From: Gillisella vitis
GTDB taxonomy: Bacteria > Pseudomonadota > Alphaproteobacteria > Rhizobiales > Rhizobiaceae
Direction of reading: 5' to 3'
Assembly (NCBI RefSeq): GCF_021559775.1
Contig: NZ_CP056047.1
Coordinates: 2,108,001 to 2,172,000, forward strand
Length of the DNA: 64,000 nucleotides
This document shows positions 39,132 through 49,363 of this stretch, one piece after another. Numbering within the stretch: position 1 is the stretch's first letter; each line of letters begins with the position of its first letter. A model generated the notes under the pieces. The model ran no database searches. It had not been told where the DNA came from and worked only from the letters and a program-made list of their open reading frames with translations. Position numbers and translations under genes: made by a program.

Positions 39132-40034
39132 TCAACCGGGATCGCCATGCTCGCGGATATAATCGACGAAGACCCGCAAGGGTACGGGCATGTGGCGACG
39201 GCTGTGATAATAGAGGAAGGGACCGGAAAACTCGTCTTCCCAATCGGTCAGCACCCGCTCCAGCCGTCCGGCATTCAAATCCTCGATCACGAAGTCCTCG
39301 AATGTCCCCATCATGCCAAGTCCAGCCCGCACTGCGGCCAGTTCCAAATCGACCGTCTCAGCGATCAACCGGGGTGGCGGGGAGACATTGATCGCCTCGC
39401 CCTCGCGTTCAAAATGCCATTCATTCACCCGGCCACTGTTGAAACGATGCAGAATGGAGCGGTGATGGATCAGGTCGCGCGGATGTTCCGGTCGGCCATA
39501 CTGCTCAAGATAAGACGGTGCTGCCACGCAAACATAGCGCTGGCGGCGCGGGCCAATGGGAACCGCGATCATGTCCTGATGCAGCGCCTCTTCATAGCGG
39601 ATACCTGCATCGCAGCCTTCAGCCAGCACGTCGATCAAAGCGTCATTGACCCTCACCTCCAGCAGGATATCCGGATAGGCGGCCAGAAAACCGGTCACAA
39701 TCGGCGGCAGCACACAGCGGGCGACGATACCCGGCACGTTAAGCCGTAACCGTCCGAAGGGGCGCTCGCGAAACTGGTTGATATCGTCAAGGGCCAGCTC
39801 GATATCGGCCAGCGTCGGCGACAACCGTTCCAACAGCCGCGCTCCGGCATCGGTCAGGGTCACGCTGCGGGTGGTGCGGTTCAGCAGCCGCACGCCAACC
39901 CGCGCCTCCAGCCGCCGCATCGCCTCGCTCAATGACGAGGCCGAAACACCGCGCAACTTTCCGGCTGCCCGGAAGTTTCTCAACCGGGCAATGGTGGCGA
40001 AGGCATCGAGATCGGCGAGCGGCAGATCGTTCAT
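39132..40034 (-). CDS. LysR-family regulator
   Basis: A 300-residue LysR protein. The HTH lies in residues 10-60 (NFRAAGKLRGVSASSLSEAMRRLEARVGVRLLNRTTRSV), followed by the effector-binding domain (LRLNVPGIVARCVLPPIVTGFLAAYP). It belongs to the group often found divergent from oxidoreductases, and here it is divergent from an aldo-keto reductase with about 100 bases between starts. The ATG at 40034 follows GGAA. The inducer is unknown. Confidence 0.9.
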   Translation of the reverse strand: MNDLPLADLDAFATIARLRNFRAAGKLRGVSASSLSEAMRRLEARVGVRLLNRTTRSVTLTDAGARLLERLSPTLADIELALDDINQFRERPFGRLRLNVPGIVARCVLPPIVTGFLAAYPDILLEVRVNDALIDVLAEGCDAGIRYEEALHQDMIAVPIGPRRQRYVCVAAPSYLEQYGRPEHPRDLIHHRSILHRFNSGRVNEWHFEREGEAINVSPPPRLIAETVDLELAAVRAGLGMMGTFEDFVIEDLNAGRLERVLTDWEDEFSGPFLYYHSRRHMPVPLRVFVDYIREHGDPG

Positions 40035-40137
40035 TGTGCAGAATTCCAAACAACACATACGGAATAAACAGGATTATCGCACAAAGCCAAACAGCGTAAA
40101 CCTGTTTTCAGACAGACAGCAGAAAAGGAAACTGGAT

Positions 40138-41127
40138 ATGCAAACGGTAAAACTTGGAAAATCCGGCCCTCAGACCTCGCGCCTTGGATTGGGATGCATG
40201 GGCATGTCAGGCATGTATGGGCCTTCCGACCGCACGGAAAGCCTCGCTACCCTGCACGCCGCCATAGATGCCGGGGTAACGCTGATCGATACCGGCGATT
40301 TCTACGGCATGGGCCACAACGAAATGTTGATTGGAGAAGGGTTGAAGGGCGGCCTGCGCGACAAAGTGCAAATCAGCGTCAAATTTGGCGCTCAGCGCGA
40401 CCCGGCTGGCGGCTGGATCGGGTACGACGCACGGCCATCAGCGGTGAAGACGGCGCTGGCCTACACGCTACAACGGTTGGGCACCGATCATATCGATATC
40501 TACCGCCCGGCCCGGCTCGATCCCAATGTACCAATTGAAGAGACCATCGGCGCCATCGCAGAGATGGTCCAGGCCGGCTATGTCAGGCATATCGGCCTGT
40601 CGGAAGTCGGCGCAGATACCATCCGTCGGGCAGCAGCCGTTCATCCGATCGTTGACCTGCAAATCGAATATTCGCTGATATCCCGTGGTATCGAAGATCA
40701 GATCCTGCCAACCTGCCGGGAGCTCGATATTGGCATTACCGCCTACGGCGTGCTGTCACGCGGACTGATCAGCGGCCATTGGACGGCACCGACGGCACCA
40801 ACGGATTTCCGCGCCCATTCTCCGCGCTTCCAGGGCGAGAATGCCAACCACAATCTGGCGCTCGTCGAAGCCCTGACGCAGGTTGCGTCGTCAAAAGGCA
40901 TGACCACAGCGCAAGCCGCCATTGCGTGGGTGCTGGCCAAAGGCGAGGATATCGTCCCTTTGATTGGTGCTCGCCGCCGCGACCGGTTGAAGGAATCGCT
41001 TGGCGCACTCGACTTTACCCTGTCACAGGAGGATATCGCCGCCCTCGAGGCGGCAGTCCCCAAGGGCAGCGCCGCCGGTTCCCGCTATGCAGAGGCGCAG
41101 ATGGCGCATCTGGACAGCGAGAAGTAG
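40138..41127 (+). CDS. aldo/keto-reductase-family protein lacking the usual His
   Basis: A TIM-barrel aldo-keto reductase of the AKR13-like group, 329 residues. LGLGCMGMSGMYG opens the barrel, DTGDFYGMGHNE gives the catalytic Asp and Tyr, and SVKFG the Lys. The fourth tetrad position, normally His in a YxQHRVDP-type segment, reads DIYRPARLDP: Ala replaces His. NADPH-binding residues near the end (LIGARRRDRLKESL) are conserved. GGAAAC lies before the ATG at 40138. It is divergent from a LysR gene that probably controls it. Activity may be altered, although I recall homologues with the same substitution. Confidence 0.9.
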   Translation: MQTVKLGKSGPQTSRLGLGCMGMSGMYGPSDRTESLATLHAAIDAGVTLIDTGDFYGMGHNEMLIGEGLKGGLRDKVQISVKFGAQRDPAGGWIGYDARPSAVKTALAYTLQRLGTDHIDIYRPARLDPNVPIEETIGAIAEMVQAGYVRHIGLSEVGADTIRRAAAVHPIVDLQIEYSLISRGIEDQILPTCRELDIGITAYGVLSRGLISGHWTAPTAPTDFRAHSPRFQGENANHNLALVEALTQVASSKGMTTAQAAIAWVLAKGEDIVPLIGARRRDRLKESLGALDFTLSQEDIAALEAAVPKGSAAGSRYAEAQMAHLDSEK

Positions 41128-41133
41128 CCGCCC

Positions 41134-42033
41134 TCAAATAGGGCCGGAAAAGGTGTCGCAGGCATCCATCCGGCCCCGGTCATAGCCTTTTTTGAACCAT
41201 GCCATCCGCTGTGCGGCGGAGCCGTGGTTAAAACTCTCAGGCACGACATAGCCCTGGGACCGCTTCTGAATCGTATCGTCGCCAATCTGCCGGGCGGCGT
41301 TCAATGCTTCCTGCAAATCGCCCGCCGAGAGCAATCCCTGCTGATCGGCCTTCCGACCCCAGATCCCGGCAAAGCAATCGGCCTGCAATTCGACACGAAC
41401 CGACATCTGGTTTGCGTCGGCAGCGCTCATCGAGGCGCGCATCTGGTTGAATTTCGGCAGGATCCCAGTCAGGTTCTGCACGTGATGGCCGACTTCATGG
41501 GCAATCACATAGGCCTGAGCAAAATCGCCTGATGCCTGGAACCGTTTGGAAAGCTCAGTGAAAAACGCGGTATCGAGATAGATACGGCGATCTCCAGGGC
41601 AGTAGAACGGCCCGGTCGCAGCAGAGGCTGCACCACAGGCAGAGGGATATTGACCGGAAAACAGCCGCAGCTTCGGCATCTCATAGGTCGCGCCGCGCTC
41701 CTGAAATGCCGCGGTCCAGACATCCTCGGTGGACGCCAGCACGCGGCTGACGAAGACTTTCATCTCTTCCTGAGCCGGTGTCGTTTGCTCGGATTGCTGC
41801 TGATAGGAAGACGGGGCGGAGCTACCGCCCTCCTCCAGCAATTGCAACATATCGATGCCCATCAGGCGAAGACCGAAGTAGATCAGCACCAGAACGATGA
41901 TGGTTGAAAAACTCAAACCACGCCCACTGCTGCCAATCGGCAGCCGGATGCCGCGCCGGCCAAAGCCGCCACCGCCTGATGCACCCCTGACATCCTCGAG
42001 ATTTTCGGACTGACGACGCCCATCCAGTTCCAT
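41134..42033 (-). CDS. YpfJ-type neutral zinc metallopeptidase
   Basis: A membrane-anchored zinc protease of 299 residues. Its N-terminus is Gly/Arg-rich, then comes one transmembrane helix (about 41-56, FSTIIVLVLIYFGLRLMG) and a metalloprotease domain with the zinc motif HEVGHHVQNL and a downstream ELQADCFAGIW that supplies the third ligand. YCPGDRRIYLDTAF is typical of the family. GGGGAGAG lies 6 bases before the ATG at 42033; the longer frame would translate a pair of palindromic repeats. Its substrate is unknown. It ends 6 bases from the convergent aldo-keto reductase. Confidence 0.9.
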   Translation of the reverse strand: MELDGRRQSENLEDVRGASGGGGFGRRGIRLPIGSSGRGLSFSTIIVLVLIYFGLRLMGIDMLQLLEEGGSSAPSSYQQQSEQTTPAQEEMKVFVSRVLASTEDVWTAAFQERGATYEMPKLRLFSGQYPSACGAASAATGPFYCPGDRRIYLDTAFFTELSKRFQASGDFAQAYVIAHEVGHHVQNLTGILPKFNQMRASMSAADANQMSVRVELQADCFAGIWGRKADQQGLLSAGDLQEALNAARQIGDDTIQKRSQGYVVPESFNHGSAAQRMAWFKKGYDRGRMDACDTFSGPI

Positions 42034-42133
42034 CGGTTCTCTCCCCGGCCGCATATGCAGAACGCTCATGTTCAGCAAAAACTGCCGCCGTGCAACAGCA
42101 ACGGCGGCAGGCTGGTAACGGCTTGGGGCCAAC

Positions 42134-42175
42134 AGTGTTCCAAACACTCTTAAGCTCAACAGTGTTCCAAACACT
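42134..42175. promoter_or_regulatory. two identical palindromes upstream of the metallopeptidase gene
   Basis: AGTGTTCCAAACACT occurs at 42134-42148 and 42161-42175, 27 bases centre to centre, each within a longer 18-base direct repeat. Each half-site is AGTGTT/AACACT around CCA. They lie 101-142 bases upstream of the metallopeptidase ATG and just after the GST stop, so they look like tandem operator sites for a dimeric repressor or activator. Confidence 0.55.
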
Positions 42176-42195
42176 GGGTTTGAAGAAAAAACCGG

Positions 42196-42879
42196 TCAGG
42201 TCTTGGCGAACATATAAGCACCACCGCGTTCCAGGGCGCGCTGATAGGCCGGCCTGGCACGGATTGTGGAAAGATAGGAACGAAGGACTGTAACATCGCC
42301 CGTATCGCCGGAAATCGACAGCACCGATTCCACCGGGAAACTCATGGCGATATCGGCGGCGGTAAAGTCCGGTCCGGCAAAATAACCGTCCTTTTTTAAT
42401 TCCGCCTGCCAGAAGGCCAGATGTTCGCCAATCTGCGGATCGATCATCTTGCCGCAAACGCCATCGGAGATCCGCTGGGCCAGTCCGCGCAATAGAAACG
42501 GCATTTGCTTGGATAGTCTTGAGAATACCAGTTTCATCACCAGCAGGGGCATGGCCGAGCCTTCGGCATAATGCAGCCAGTAACGGTAGCGCAGGAAAGC
42601 GTCGCTGCCCGGTGCCGGACGCAAAACCGTCTTGTCATTGGTATCAGCGCCATAAGTGTCGATCAAATATTCGATAATGGCACCGCTTTCGGCGAAGATC
42701 CGGCCCTCGTCTTCGATGACAGGTGATTTTCCCAGCGGATGCACGGCCTTCAATGCCGCCGGGGCATGCATATCAGCACCGCGCTTGTAGGTTTTCACCT
42801 CATAAGACAATCCCAGCTCTTCCAGCAGCCAGAGAATGCGGTGCGCCCTGGAATGCTCCAGATAATGGACGGTAATCAT
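42196..42879 (-). CDS. glutathione S-transferase
   Basis: A cytosolic GST of 227 residues. The thioredoxin-like N-terminal domain has HYLEHSRAHRILWLLEELGLSYE and the glutathione-contact segment GKSPVIEDEGRIFAESGAI. The helical C-terminal domain has FAGPDFTAADIAMSFPVE with the N-capping box. AGGAG lies 10 bases before the ATG at 42879. It conjugates or reduces electrophiles with glutathione; the specific substrate is unknown. The genes on either side appear unrelated, and the palindrome pair separates it from the downstream metallopeptidase. Confidence 0.92.
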   Translation of the reverse strand: MITVHYLEHSRAHRILWLLEELGLSYEVKTYKRGADMHAPAALKAVHPLGKSPVIEDEGRIFAESGAIIEYLIDTYGADTNDKTVLRPAPGSDAFLRYRYWLHYAEGSAMPLLVMKLVFSRLSKQMPFLLRGLAQRISDGVCGKMIDPQIGEHLAFWQAELKKDGYFAGPDFTAADIAMSFPVESVLSISGDTGDVTVLRSYLSTIRARPAYQRALERGGAYMFAKT

Positions 42880-43431
42880 CGGCAGGTCTCCTGGCTTATA
42901 TCGGTTGCCTGGGCAGATAGGCCGCAGCCAGAGCATTTCCAGGATAAGTGTGAAACGGTTTTACGTCCGCAAAGGTGATGATTGAAAAAATGTCTCATGA
43001 AAATACCTTGGATTTTTAAAATCTGCTGTCATGCCCCTGGCATTTGCCAGAACAGCCACGGGACATGACGAAAATCAGGCTGCACCCCTTGCCCTGGCAA
43101 GTCGATATCCAATTTTGCAACCCTGACAGTGCATTAAAAAATGCCATTCGCCTTGAAGGCGCCACTAAAAAGGGGCAGCTAGGGGAAATGGTCGAGGACG
43201 GCGTCTGTTTCCCATAAATTCCCGTGGGATCAAATAGTTAAACAGTCGTCTTGTTGAGAATTTCTAAAAAAAACCGAGGCCAGACAAGCATAGGAATGTC
43301 GCAAAACGGCGGCAGACTCTGTTTGCGAAAAGCATAAAAACCCCATGGCATCGATCTGGAAAAGCCAACAGGGTTTTAGATACCTGCGACGCGAAAACGG
43401 TACAATATCGTATTGCTTAACGGCCGTTTTT
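42880..43431. other. 550-base intergenic region, no gene seen
   Basis: Between the GST start and the 2H phosphoesterase stop. No ORF with a ribosome-binding site. Short structures are present (CGCCTTGAAGGCG near 43150; AACGGCCGTT followed by seven T at about 43419-43434), but neither makes a convincing RNA or terminator. Confidence 0.4.
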
Positions 43432-44157
43432 TTAGTCGATATTATCCTGCAATACGATCAGTTCTTCGAAATGTTTCATGTCGTTAAAGGCACAGAAAGC
43501 CGGAGGATCAAGGGCGATATCCTCAAATTGCTCCAGGAATTCTTCTCGCGCCGTCTCCAGCATGGCCTGCCACTGAAAAAGGGCCGCCTCGGAAAATGGC
43601 CTGATGACATAGGCAAAGGTGATATGAAATTCGTAAGTCTCATGGTCTGGATGGCGATAGCCGAACAGATCCGCCAACCTGTCACGCCACTGGGCCAATG
43701 CCCGGCGATCCGCCTCACCCACTGGCTCCAACCGAAGCCCCGTCGGCAGCATCCGGGCAATCTTCATGCGAAAATCTGGCCCGGGCGCAAAATATGTCAG
43801 CCGCTGCGCGAGGATTTCCGTCATGTCGTCGATTGGCGCATCCAGCGGCAGATCCTTTGGCCAGAAAACGGCGGTGCGCCGATATTCGATAATGCCCTGA
43901 AACAAGGTCATATGCAGGCTGGAGGCAGGGGTAACGGCCAGGTGGTCAGCCTCCGGCATTTGCTTGTAGCGCTCCTGCAAGGCGACAATCGCCTTCTGGC
44001 TTTCACTTCCTGCGCGAAGATGACAGACAATGGTGTTGCCCGGTTCGGGTAGGAAATTGCCTTCAGCATCGAAACGGATGCCGAGATGTTTCGATGGTCC
44101 AGAGCGGCCAGCCGCAGAGAAACGAATGAGGTCGGACGACAGTTGCGTCTGCGGCAT
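43432..44157 (-). CDS. 2H phosphoesterase-like protein (DUF1868)
   Basis: A 241-residue protein of the 2H superfamily (2'-5' RNA ligase/cyclic phosphodiesterase fold). The two HxT motifs are SLHMTLFQG and EFHITFAYV, and the opening KHLGIRFDAEGNFLPEPGNTIVCHL fits DUF1868. It probably hydrolyses a cyclic phosphodiester in RNA or a nucleotide; the substrate is unknown. The ATG at 44157 has AAGGAG 9 bases upstream, whereas the ATG at 44166 directly abuts that site. It is divergent from carB. Confidence 0.85.
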   Translation of the reverse strand: MPQTQLSSDLIRFSAAGRSGPSKHLGIRFDAEGNFLPEPGNTIVCHLRAGSESQKAIVALQERYKQMPEADHLAVTPASSLHMTLFQGIIEYRRTAVFWPKDLPLDAPIDDMTEILAQRLTYFAPGPDFRMKIARMLPTGLRLEPVGEADRRALAQWRDRLADLFGYRHPDHETYEFHITFAYVIRPFSEAALFQWQAMLETAREEFLEQFEDIALDPPAFCAFNDMKHFEELIVLQDNID

Positions 44158-44446
44158 GAGGGCCATCTCCTTTGAAACCGAACAGGTTTTCTACAGCGCC
44201 TGCGCAAATGGCATGTGACAAACGGGTCCATTTTTCACGGTAATATCCCAGGGGAAATTGCCGGACCACATCCCCGCCGCGCCTGCCCTTCACTTATCCG
44301 TAGAAAAAGCGAAAACGGGGGTTCCGCTGATCGCCACAATTCCCTATAAGCCGCTTCTAGCCTGAAATACCATGGATCTGCGCCCGACCGGTGATGCCCC
44401 TCACCTTGGCCGGTTTTTCGCGCAGGTGAAGAGATCGGATAGAGAC

Positions 44447-47400
44447 ATGCCAAAGCGCCAAGACATTAAATCCATCCTCATCATCGGCGCTGGACCGATT
44501 GTCATCGGCCAGGCATGTGAATTCGATTACTCCGGCACCCAGGCCTGCAAGGCGCTGAAGGAAGAAGGCTACCGGGTCATCCTGGTCAATTCCAACCCGG
44601 CGACCATTATGACCGATCCGGGCCTGGCAGACGCTACCTATGTCGAGCCGATCACACCGGAAGTGGTCGCCAAGATCATCGCCAAGGAACGCCCGGATGC
44701 GCTGCTGCCGACCATGGGCGGGCAGACGGCCTTGAACACCGCCCTCTCCCTGAAGCGAATGGGCGTGCTGGACCGCTACAATGTCGAGATGATTGGCGCC
44801 AAGCCTGCCGCCATCGACATGGCCGAGGACCGCGCCCTGTTTCGGGAAGCCATGGCCCGCATCGGCCTTGAGACGCCGAAATCCATGCTGGCCAATGCCA
44901 CCGAGATCAAGGATGCCGACCGCAAGACCCATGAGATTGCTCGTAATGAGGTAAAGTCCCGGCTTTCCGGCGACGCGCTCGACAAGGCGCTGGATGAGCT
45001 GGAAAACCAGTGGAACCTCGGTGAAACCGACCGCAAGCAGCGCTATATGAACCATGCCATGGCGGTGGCAGCCCAGGCGCTTGACGTTGTTGGCCTGCCC
45101 ACCATCATTCGCCCGTCCTTTACCATGGGCGGCACCGGCGGCGGCATTGCCTATAACCGCTCGGAATTCTTCGAGATCATCGGCTCCGGCCTCGACGCCT
45201 CGCCAACCACCGAAGTGCTGATCGAGGAATCGGTGCTGGGCTGGAAGGAATATGAAATGGAAGTGGTCCGCGACAAGGCGGACAATTGCATCATCATCTG
45301 CTCCATCGAAAATATCGATCCGATGGGCGTCCATACCGGCGACAGCATCACCGTTGCCCCGGCCCTGACGCTGACGGACAAGGAATACCAGATGATGCGC
45401 AACGCTTCGATTGCGGTGCTGCGCGAAATTGGTGTTGAGACCGGCGGCTCCAACGTGCAGTTCGCGGTCAACCCCAAGGACGGCCGCCTCGTCGTCATCG
45501 AGATGAACCCGCGCGTGTCGCGCTCGTCGGCGCTGGCCTCCAAGGCGACCGGCTTCCCGATAGCCAAGATCGCCGCCAAGCTTGCGGTTGGCTATACGCT
45601 GGACGAGTTGGACAATGACATTACCGGTGGCGCGACGCCTGCCTCCTTCGAACCATCGATTGATTACGTCGTCACCAAAATCCCGCGCTTTGCCTTTGAA
45701 AAATTCCCCGGTGCCGAACCGACGCTGACCACGGCGATGAAGTCGGTGGGCGAAGTCATGGCGATTGGCCGCACTTTCGCCGAATCCTTGCAAAAGGCGC
45801 TACGTGGCCTGGAAACTGGCCTGACCGGTCTCGACGAAATCGAAATCCCCGGCCTTGGCCAGGGCGACGACAAGAACGCCATCCGCGCCGCCATCGGCAC
45901 GCCGACCCCGGACCGGCTGCGCATGGTGGCCCAGGCGCTACGGCTCGGCATGTCGGAAGCCGAAGTGCATGAAGGCTGCAAGATCGATCCGTGGTTCATC
46001 GCCCAGTTGAAGGCAATCACCGATCTGGAAGCCCGCATCCGCGAGCATGGCCTGCCCGAAGACGCTGAAAACCTGCGGATGCTGAAAGCCAAGGGCTTTT
46101 CCGATGCCCGTCTTGCCAGCCTGTCGGGCAAGCGTCCAAAGGAAGTGGCCGAGCTGCGCAACGGCCTCAACGTCCGCCCGGTCTTCAAGCGCATCGATAC
46201 CTGCGCTGCCGAATTCGCGTCACCGACGGCTTACATGTATTCGACCTATGAGACGCCGTTCGTCGGCGCGCTGCGCTCGGAAGCGCACGTGTCGGATCGC
46301 AAGAAAATCGTCATCCTCGGTGGTGGTCCGAACCGCATCGGCCAGGGTATCGAGTTCGATTATTGCTGCTGCCACGCCGCCTTCGCCCTGAAGGATGCTG
46401 GCTTTGAAGCGATCATGATCAACTGCAACCCGGAAACCGTCTCCACCGACTATGACACCTCCGACCGCCTGTATTTCGAGCCCCTGACGGCGGAAGACGT
46501 CATCGAAATCCTGCGCGCCGAACAGGAAAAGGGCGAAGTGGTTGGCGTTATCGTGCAGTTTGGCGGCCAGACGCCGCTGAAGCTGGCCGAGGCCCTGGAA
46601 AAGAACGGTATCCCGATCCTCGGCACCGCGCCTGACATGATCGATCTGGCCGAAGACCGCGACCGGTTCCAGAAGCTGTTGATGAAGCTGGACCTCAACC
46701 AGCCCAACAATGGCATTGCCTACTCGGTCGAGCAGGCCCGCCTTGTCGCCTCTGAAATCGGCTTCCCGCTGGTGGTGCGCCCATCCTACGTGCTGGGTGG
46801 CCGGGCCATGCAGATCATCCATAGTGAGAGCATGTTGCAGAGCTACCTGCTGGATACCGTGCCGGGCCTGGTGCCGGAAGCCATCAAGCAGCGGTATCCC
46901 AATGACAAGACGGGCCAGATCAACACCCTTCTCAGCAAGAACCCGCTGCTGTTCGATAGCTACCTCACCAACGCAATTGAGGTGGATGTCGATGCGCTGT
47001 GCGATGGCGAAAGCGTCTTCGTCTCCGGTATCATGGAGCATATCGAAGAGGCTGGTATCCATTCCGGCGACAGCGCCTGCTCGCTGCCATCACGCTCGCT
47101 GAGCACCGAAGTCCTTGACGAGCTGGAGCGCCAGACAGCCGCCATGGCCAAGGCGCTGCATGTTGGCGGGTTGATGAATGTGCAATATGCCATCAAGGAT
47201 GGCGTGATCTACGTGCTGGAAGTCAATCCGCGCGCCTCGCGTACCGTGCCGTTCGTGGCCAAGACCATCGGCGCGCCGATTGCCAAGATCGCCGCCCGGA
47301 TCATGGCGGGTGAAAAGCTGGATGCGGCGATTGCCGCCTACGGCACCAAGCCCGATCCGCGCAACTTGAAGCATATCGCGGTCAAGGAAGCGGTGTTCCC

Positions 47401-47929
47401 GTTTGCCCGCTTCCCCGGCGTCGATACGCTGCTTGGCCCGGAAATGCGCTCGACCGGCGAAGTGATCGGCCTAGATACCAGCTTTGCGCTGGCCTTCGCC
47501 AAGAGCCAGCTCGGCGCCAGCGTCGAGCTTCCCCGCGACGGCGCGGTCTTCGTGTCGGTGCGTGATGAGGACAAGGTCCGCATTCTGCCCGCCATCAAGC
47601 TGTTGACCTCCATCGGCTTCAAGGTTCTGGCCACCGGCGGCACGCAACGCTTCCTCGCCGAACAAGGCATCGAGGCGGTCAAGATCAACAAGGTGCTGGA
47701 AGGCCGTCCGCATATCGAGGACGCCATCCGCAACCGACAGGTCCAACTGGTGATCAACACCACCGATAGCAACAAGGCGATCTCGGATTCGAAATCACTG
47801 CGCCGCGCCGCCCTGATGCAGAAAGTGCCCTATTACACCACGATGGCCGGTGCGCTTGCCGCTGCCGAAGCCATTGAGGCGCTGAAAAAGGGCCAGTTGG
47901 AAGTTCGTCCGCTGCAAAGCTATTTCTGA
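44447..47929 (+). CDS. carB: carbamoyl-phosphate synthase large subunit
   Basis: Makes carbamoyl phosphate from bicarbonate, ammonia (from CarA) and two ATP; 1160 residues against 1073 in E. coli. It has two homologous ATP-grasp halves ([17 protein letters not shown] opens the first, [17 protein letters not shown] the second), an oligomerisation domain between them, and a C-terminal allosteric MGS-like domain ([20 protein letters not shown]). The extra length includes a helical insertion near residues 145-200 of the first half, as in other alphaproteobacteria. The start at 44447 ([14 protein letters not shown]) is chosen over the upstream ATG. carA is about 7.3 kb upstream. Confidence 0.97.
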   Translation: MPKRQDIKSILIIGAGPIVIGQACEFDYSGTQACKALKEEGYRVILVNSNPATIMTDPGLADATYVEPITPEVVAKIIAKERPDALLPTMGGQTALNTALSLKRMGVLDRYNVEMIGAKPAAIDMAEDRALFREAMARIGLETPKSMLANATEIKDADRKTHEIARNEVKSRLSGDALDKALDELENQWNLGETDRKQRYMNHAMAVAAQALDVVGLPTIIRPSFTMGGTGGGIAYNRSEFFEIIGSGLDASPTTEVLIEESVLGWKEYEMEVVRDKADNCIIICSIENIDPMGVHTGDSITVAPALTLTDKEYQMMRNASIAVLREIGVETGGSNVQFAVNPKDGRLVVIEMNPRVSRSSALASKATGFPIAKIAAKLAVGYTLDELDNDITGGATPASFEPSIDYVVTKIPRFAFEKFPGAEPTLTTAMKSVGEVMAIGRTFAESLQKALRGLETGLTGLDEIEIPGLGQGDDKNAIRAAIGTPTPDRLRMVAQALRLGMSEAEVHEGCKIDPWFIAQLKAITDLEARIREHGLPEDAENLRMLKAKGFSDARLASLSGKRPKEVAELRNGLNVRPVFKRIDTCAAEFASPTAYMYSTYETPFVGALRSEAHVSDRKKIVILGGGPNRIGQGIEFDYCCCHAAFALKDAGFEAIMINCNPETVSTDYDTSDRLYFEPLTAEDVIEILRAEQEKGEVVGVIVQFGGQTPLKLAEALEKNGIPILGTAPDMIDLAEDRDRFQKLLMKLDLNQPNNGIAYSVEQARLVASEIGFPLVVRPSYVLGGRAMQIIHSESMLQSYLLDTVPGLVPEAIKQRYPNDKTGQINTLLSKNPLLFDSYLTNAIEVDVDALCDGESVFVSGIMEHIEEAGIHSGDSACSLPSRSLSTEVLDELERQTAAMAKALHVGGLMNVQYAIKDGVIYVLEVNPRASRTVPFVAKTIGAPIAKIAARIMAGEKLDAAIAAYGTKPDPRNLKHIAVKEAVFPFARFPGVDTLLGPEMRSTGEVIGLDTSFALAFAKSQLGASVELPRDGAVFVSVRDEDKVRILPAIKLLTSIGFKVLATGGTQRFLAEQGIEAVKINKVLEGRPHIEDAIRNRQVQLVINTTDSNKAISDSKSLRRAALMQKVPYYTTMAGALAAAEAIEALKKGQLEVRPLQSYF

Positions 47930-48097
47930 CAGCCCGCCCAATAATCGACGCTGTCCGTCGGCACATGGCGGTTCTTGAACAGACTGTGAGCGAATGCGAC
48001 CGAAGGGTGAGGCTTTCCGCCTGACCCTTCAAAAGCCAGGGATGCTGCACCACGCTGATAATGCTATGAAAACCCCTTGATCTGGCAAGGGGACAGC

Positions 48098-49363
48098 GTG
48101 GGCAAAAACATCGTCATTCTGTTTGACGGCACGTCGAATGAAATTTCAGCCAGCCGAACCAATATCGTCAGACTGCTTGGCTGCCTGACCCGCAGCGACC
48201 AGCAATTGGTCTATTATGAGCCGGGCGTCGGCACGTTCGGTGCAGACGACAACTGGTTGCGACTTGCACGCCAATCCGCCGAAGTCTGGGGCCTGGCAAC
48301 AGGCTGGGGGCTCGACCGCAATGTCAAGCGCGCCTATCGGTTTCTTGTTGAGAACTATCGGGCCGCACCGCGTGACGACGCCGGCAACACAATTGGCGAG
48401 GACGACAGGATCTACATCCTCGGCTTCAGCCGCGGCGCCTATAGCGCCAGGGTTCTGGCCGGCTTCATCAACAGCCTGGGCATTATTGCGCCGAATTTTC
48501 TCAATCTTGTGGACTACGCCTACCGGACCTATAAAACCATTCCCATAAGCGAGCGGCATGGCGAAACGGCTGACATCGTCAGCCACTCGGCACCCTCCGC
48601 CTTTGCCGCCATGCGTCTTTATGAGCGGACATTGCGCGGCTACCGTCCGGCGATTGCCTTTCTCGGCCTGTTCGACACCGTATCGACGGTGATCAACCAG
48701 ACACAGAGAGGTCTCACCTTCCAGACCTTTCCCTTCACGACCCGCAATCCAAGCGTCGCCGCTGTCCGCCAGGCCCTGGCCATTGATGAGCGGCGCACGA
48801 TGTTTCGACCGGTCTATTGGAAGTCCGGCCAGCCATTCTGGGGCAGCCCGTTCAAGCCGGAGGACCCGCATATGATCAAGCCTCAGGATTTCAAGCAGGT
48901 CTGGTTTGCCGGCTCCCATGGCGATGTCGGCGGCGGCTATAGCGAGGCGCAGAGCGCGACGGCCAAGATTCCGCTGGCCTGGATGATCGCCGAAAGCAGG
49001 CCATTCGGGCTGCACTACGACGAAGACACCGTCCATGACATCGTCTATGGCGAAGATGACGACAACGACCATGTGAAGCTCGATCCACTGGCCCCGATCC
49101 ATAATTCCATGACCTGGTCCTGGCTGCCGTTCGAGATCGTGCCGCGTCGCGTACCCTTTTCCTCCTGGCGCTGCCGGCCTCCCAAGGGCTGGTATCTGCC
49201 GCTCTGCGACCCTCGCTCTATCGAAAAAGGCAGCGTCATCCATCAATCCGTCATCGACCGGCTGGACCACCCATCGAGGACGACCCCCTACAGGCCACCC
49301 AATATGCCGCCGCCCGGCGATTACTCAATCGAGCCTTGGTCTACCAAGCCGATTGAAGATTGA
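48098..49363 (+). CDS. DUF2235 alpha/beta-hydrolase-like protein
   Basis: A 421-residue protein of the DUF2235 family, a lipase-like group that includes type VI secretion phospholipase effectors (Tle1) and many uncharacterised proteins. KNIVILFDGTSNE opens the fold. The nucleophile elbow G-x-S-x-G is ILGFSRGAYSAR, and WFAGSHGDVGGGY supplies the likely acid/His region. Translation starts at GTG 48098 (AAGGGGA at good spacing). No signal peptide, VgrG, PAAR or immunity gene is nearby, so an effector role is not supported. It stands alone between carB and greA. Confidence 0.85.
   Translation: MGKNIVILFDGTSNEISASRTNIVRLLGCLTRSDQQLVYYEPGVGTFGADDNWLRLARQSAEVWGLATGWGLDRNVKRAYRFLVENYRAAPRDDAGNTIGEDDRIYILGFSRGAYSARVLAGFINSLGIIAPNFLNLVDYAYRTYKTIPISERHGETADIVSHSAPSAFAAMRLYERTLRGYRPAIAFLGLFDTVSTVINQTQRGLTFQTFPFTTRNPSVAAVRQALAIDERRTMFRPVYWKSGQPFWGSPFKPEDPHMIKPQDFKQVWFAGSHGDVGGGYSEAQSATAKIPLAWMIAESRPFGLHYDEDTVHDIVYGEDDDNDHVKLDPLAPIHNSMTWSWLPFEIVPRRVPFSSWRCRPPKGWYLPLCDPRSIEKGSVIHQSVIDRLDHPSRTTPYRPPNMPPPGDYSIEPWSTKPIED

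Noticed and set aside
43414..43435. Terminator AACGGCCGTT with T-run
   Set aside because: The stem leaves no loop, and no plus-strand gene precedes it.
43345..44052. Plus-strand 235-codon ORF
   Set aside because: It is opposite the 2H phosphoesterase gene, which has both HxT motifs and a good start.
44357..45793. Minus-strand 478-codon ORF across carB
   Set aside because: Shadow of carB; composition is His/Arg/Gly-rich without any family motif.
35895..47929. Split carAB operon as a sign of rearrangement
   Set aside because: Separate carA and carB with intervening genes is, as I recall, common in Rhizobiaceae.
48146..49270. Minus-strand 374-codon ORF
   Set aside because: Shadow of the DUF2235 gene, which has the lipase elbow and a ribosome-binding site.
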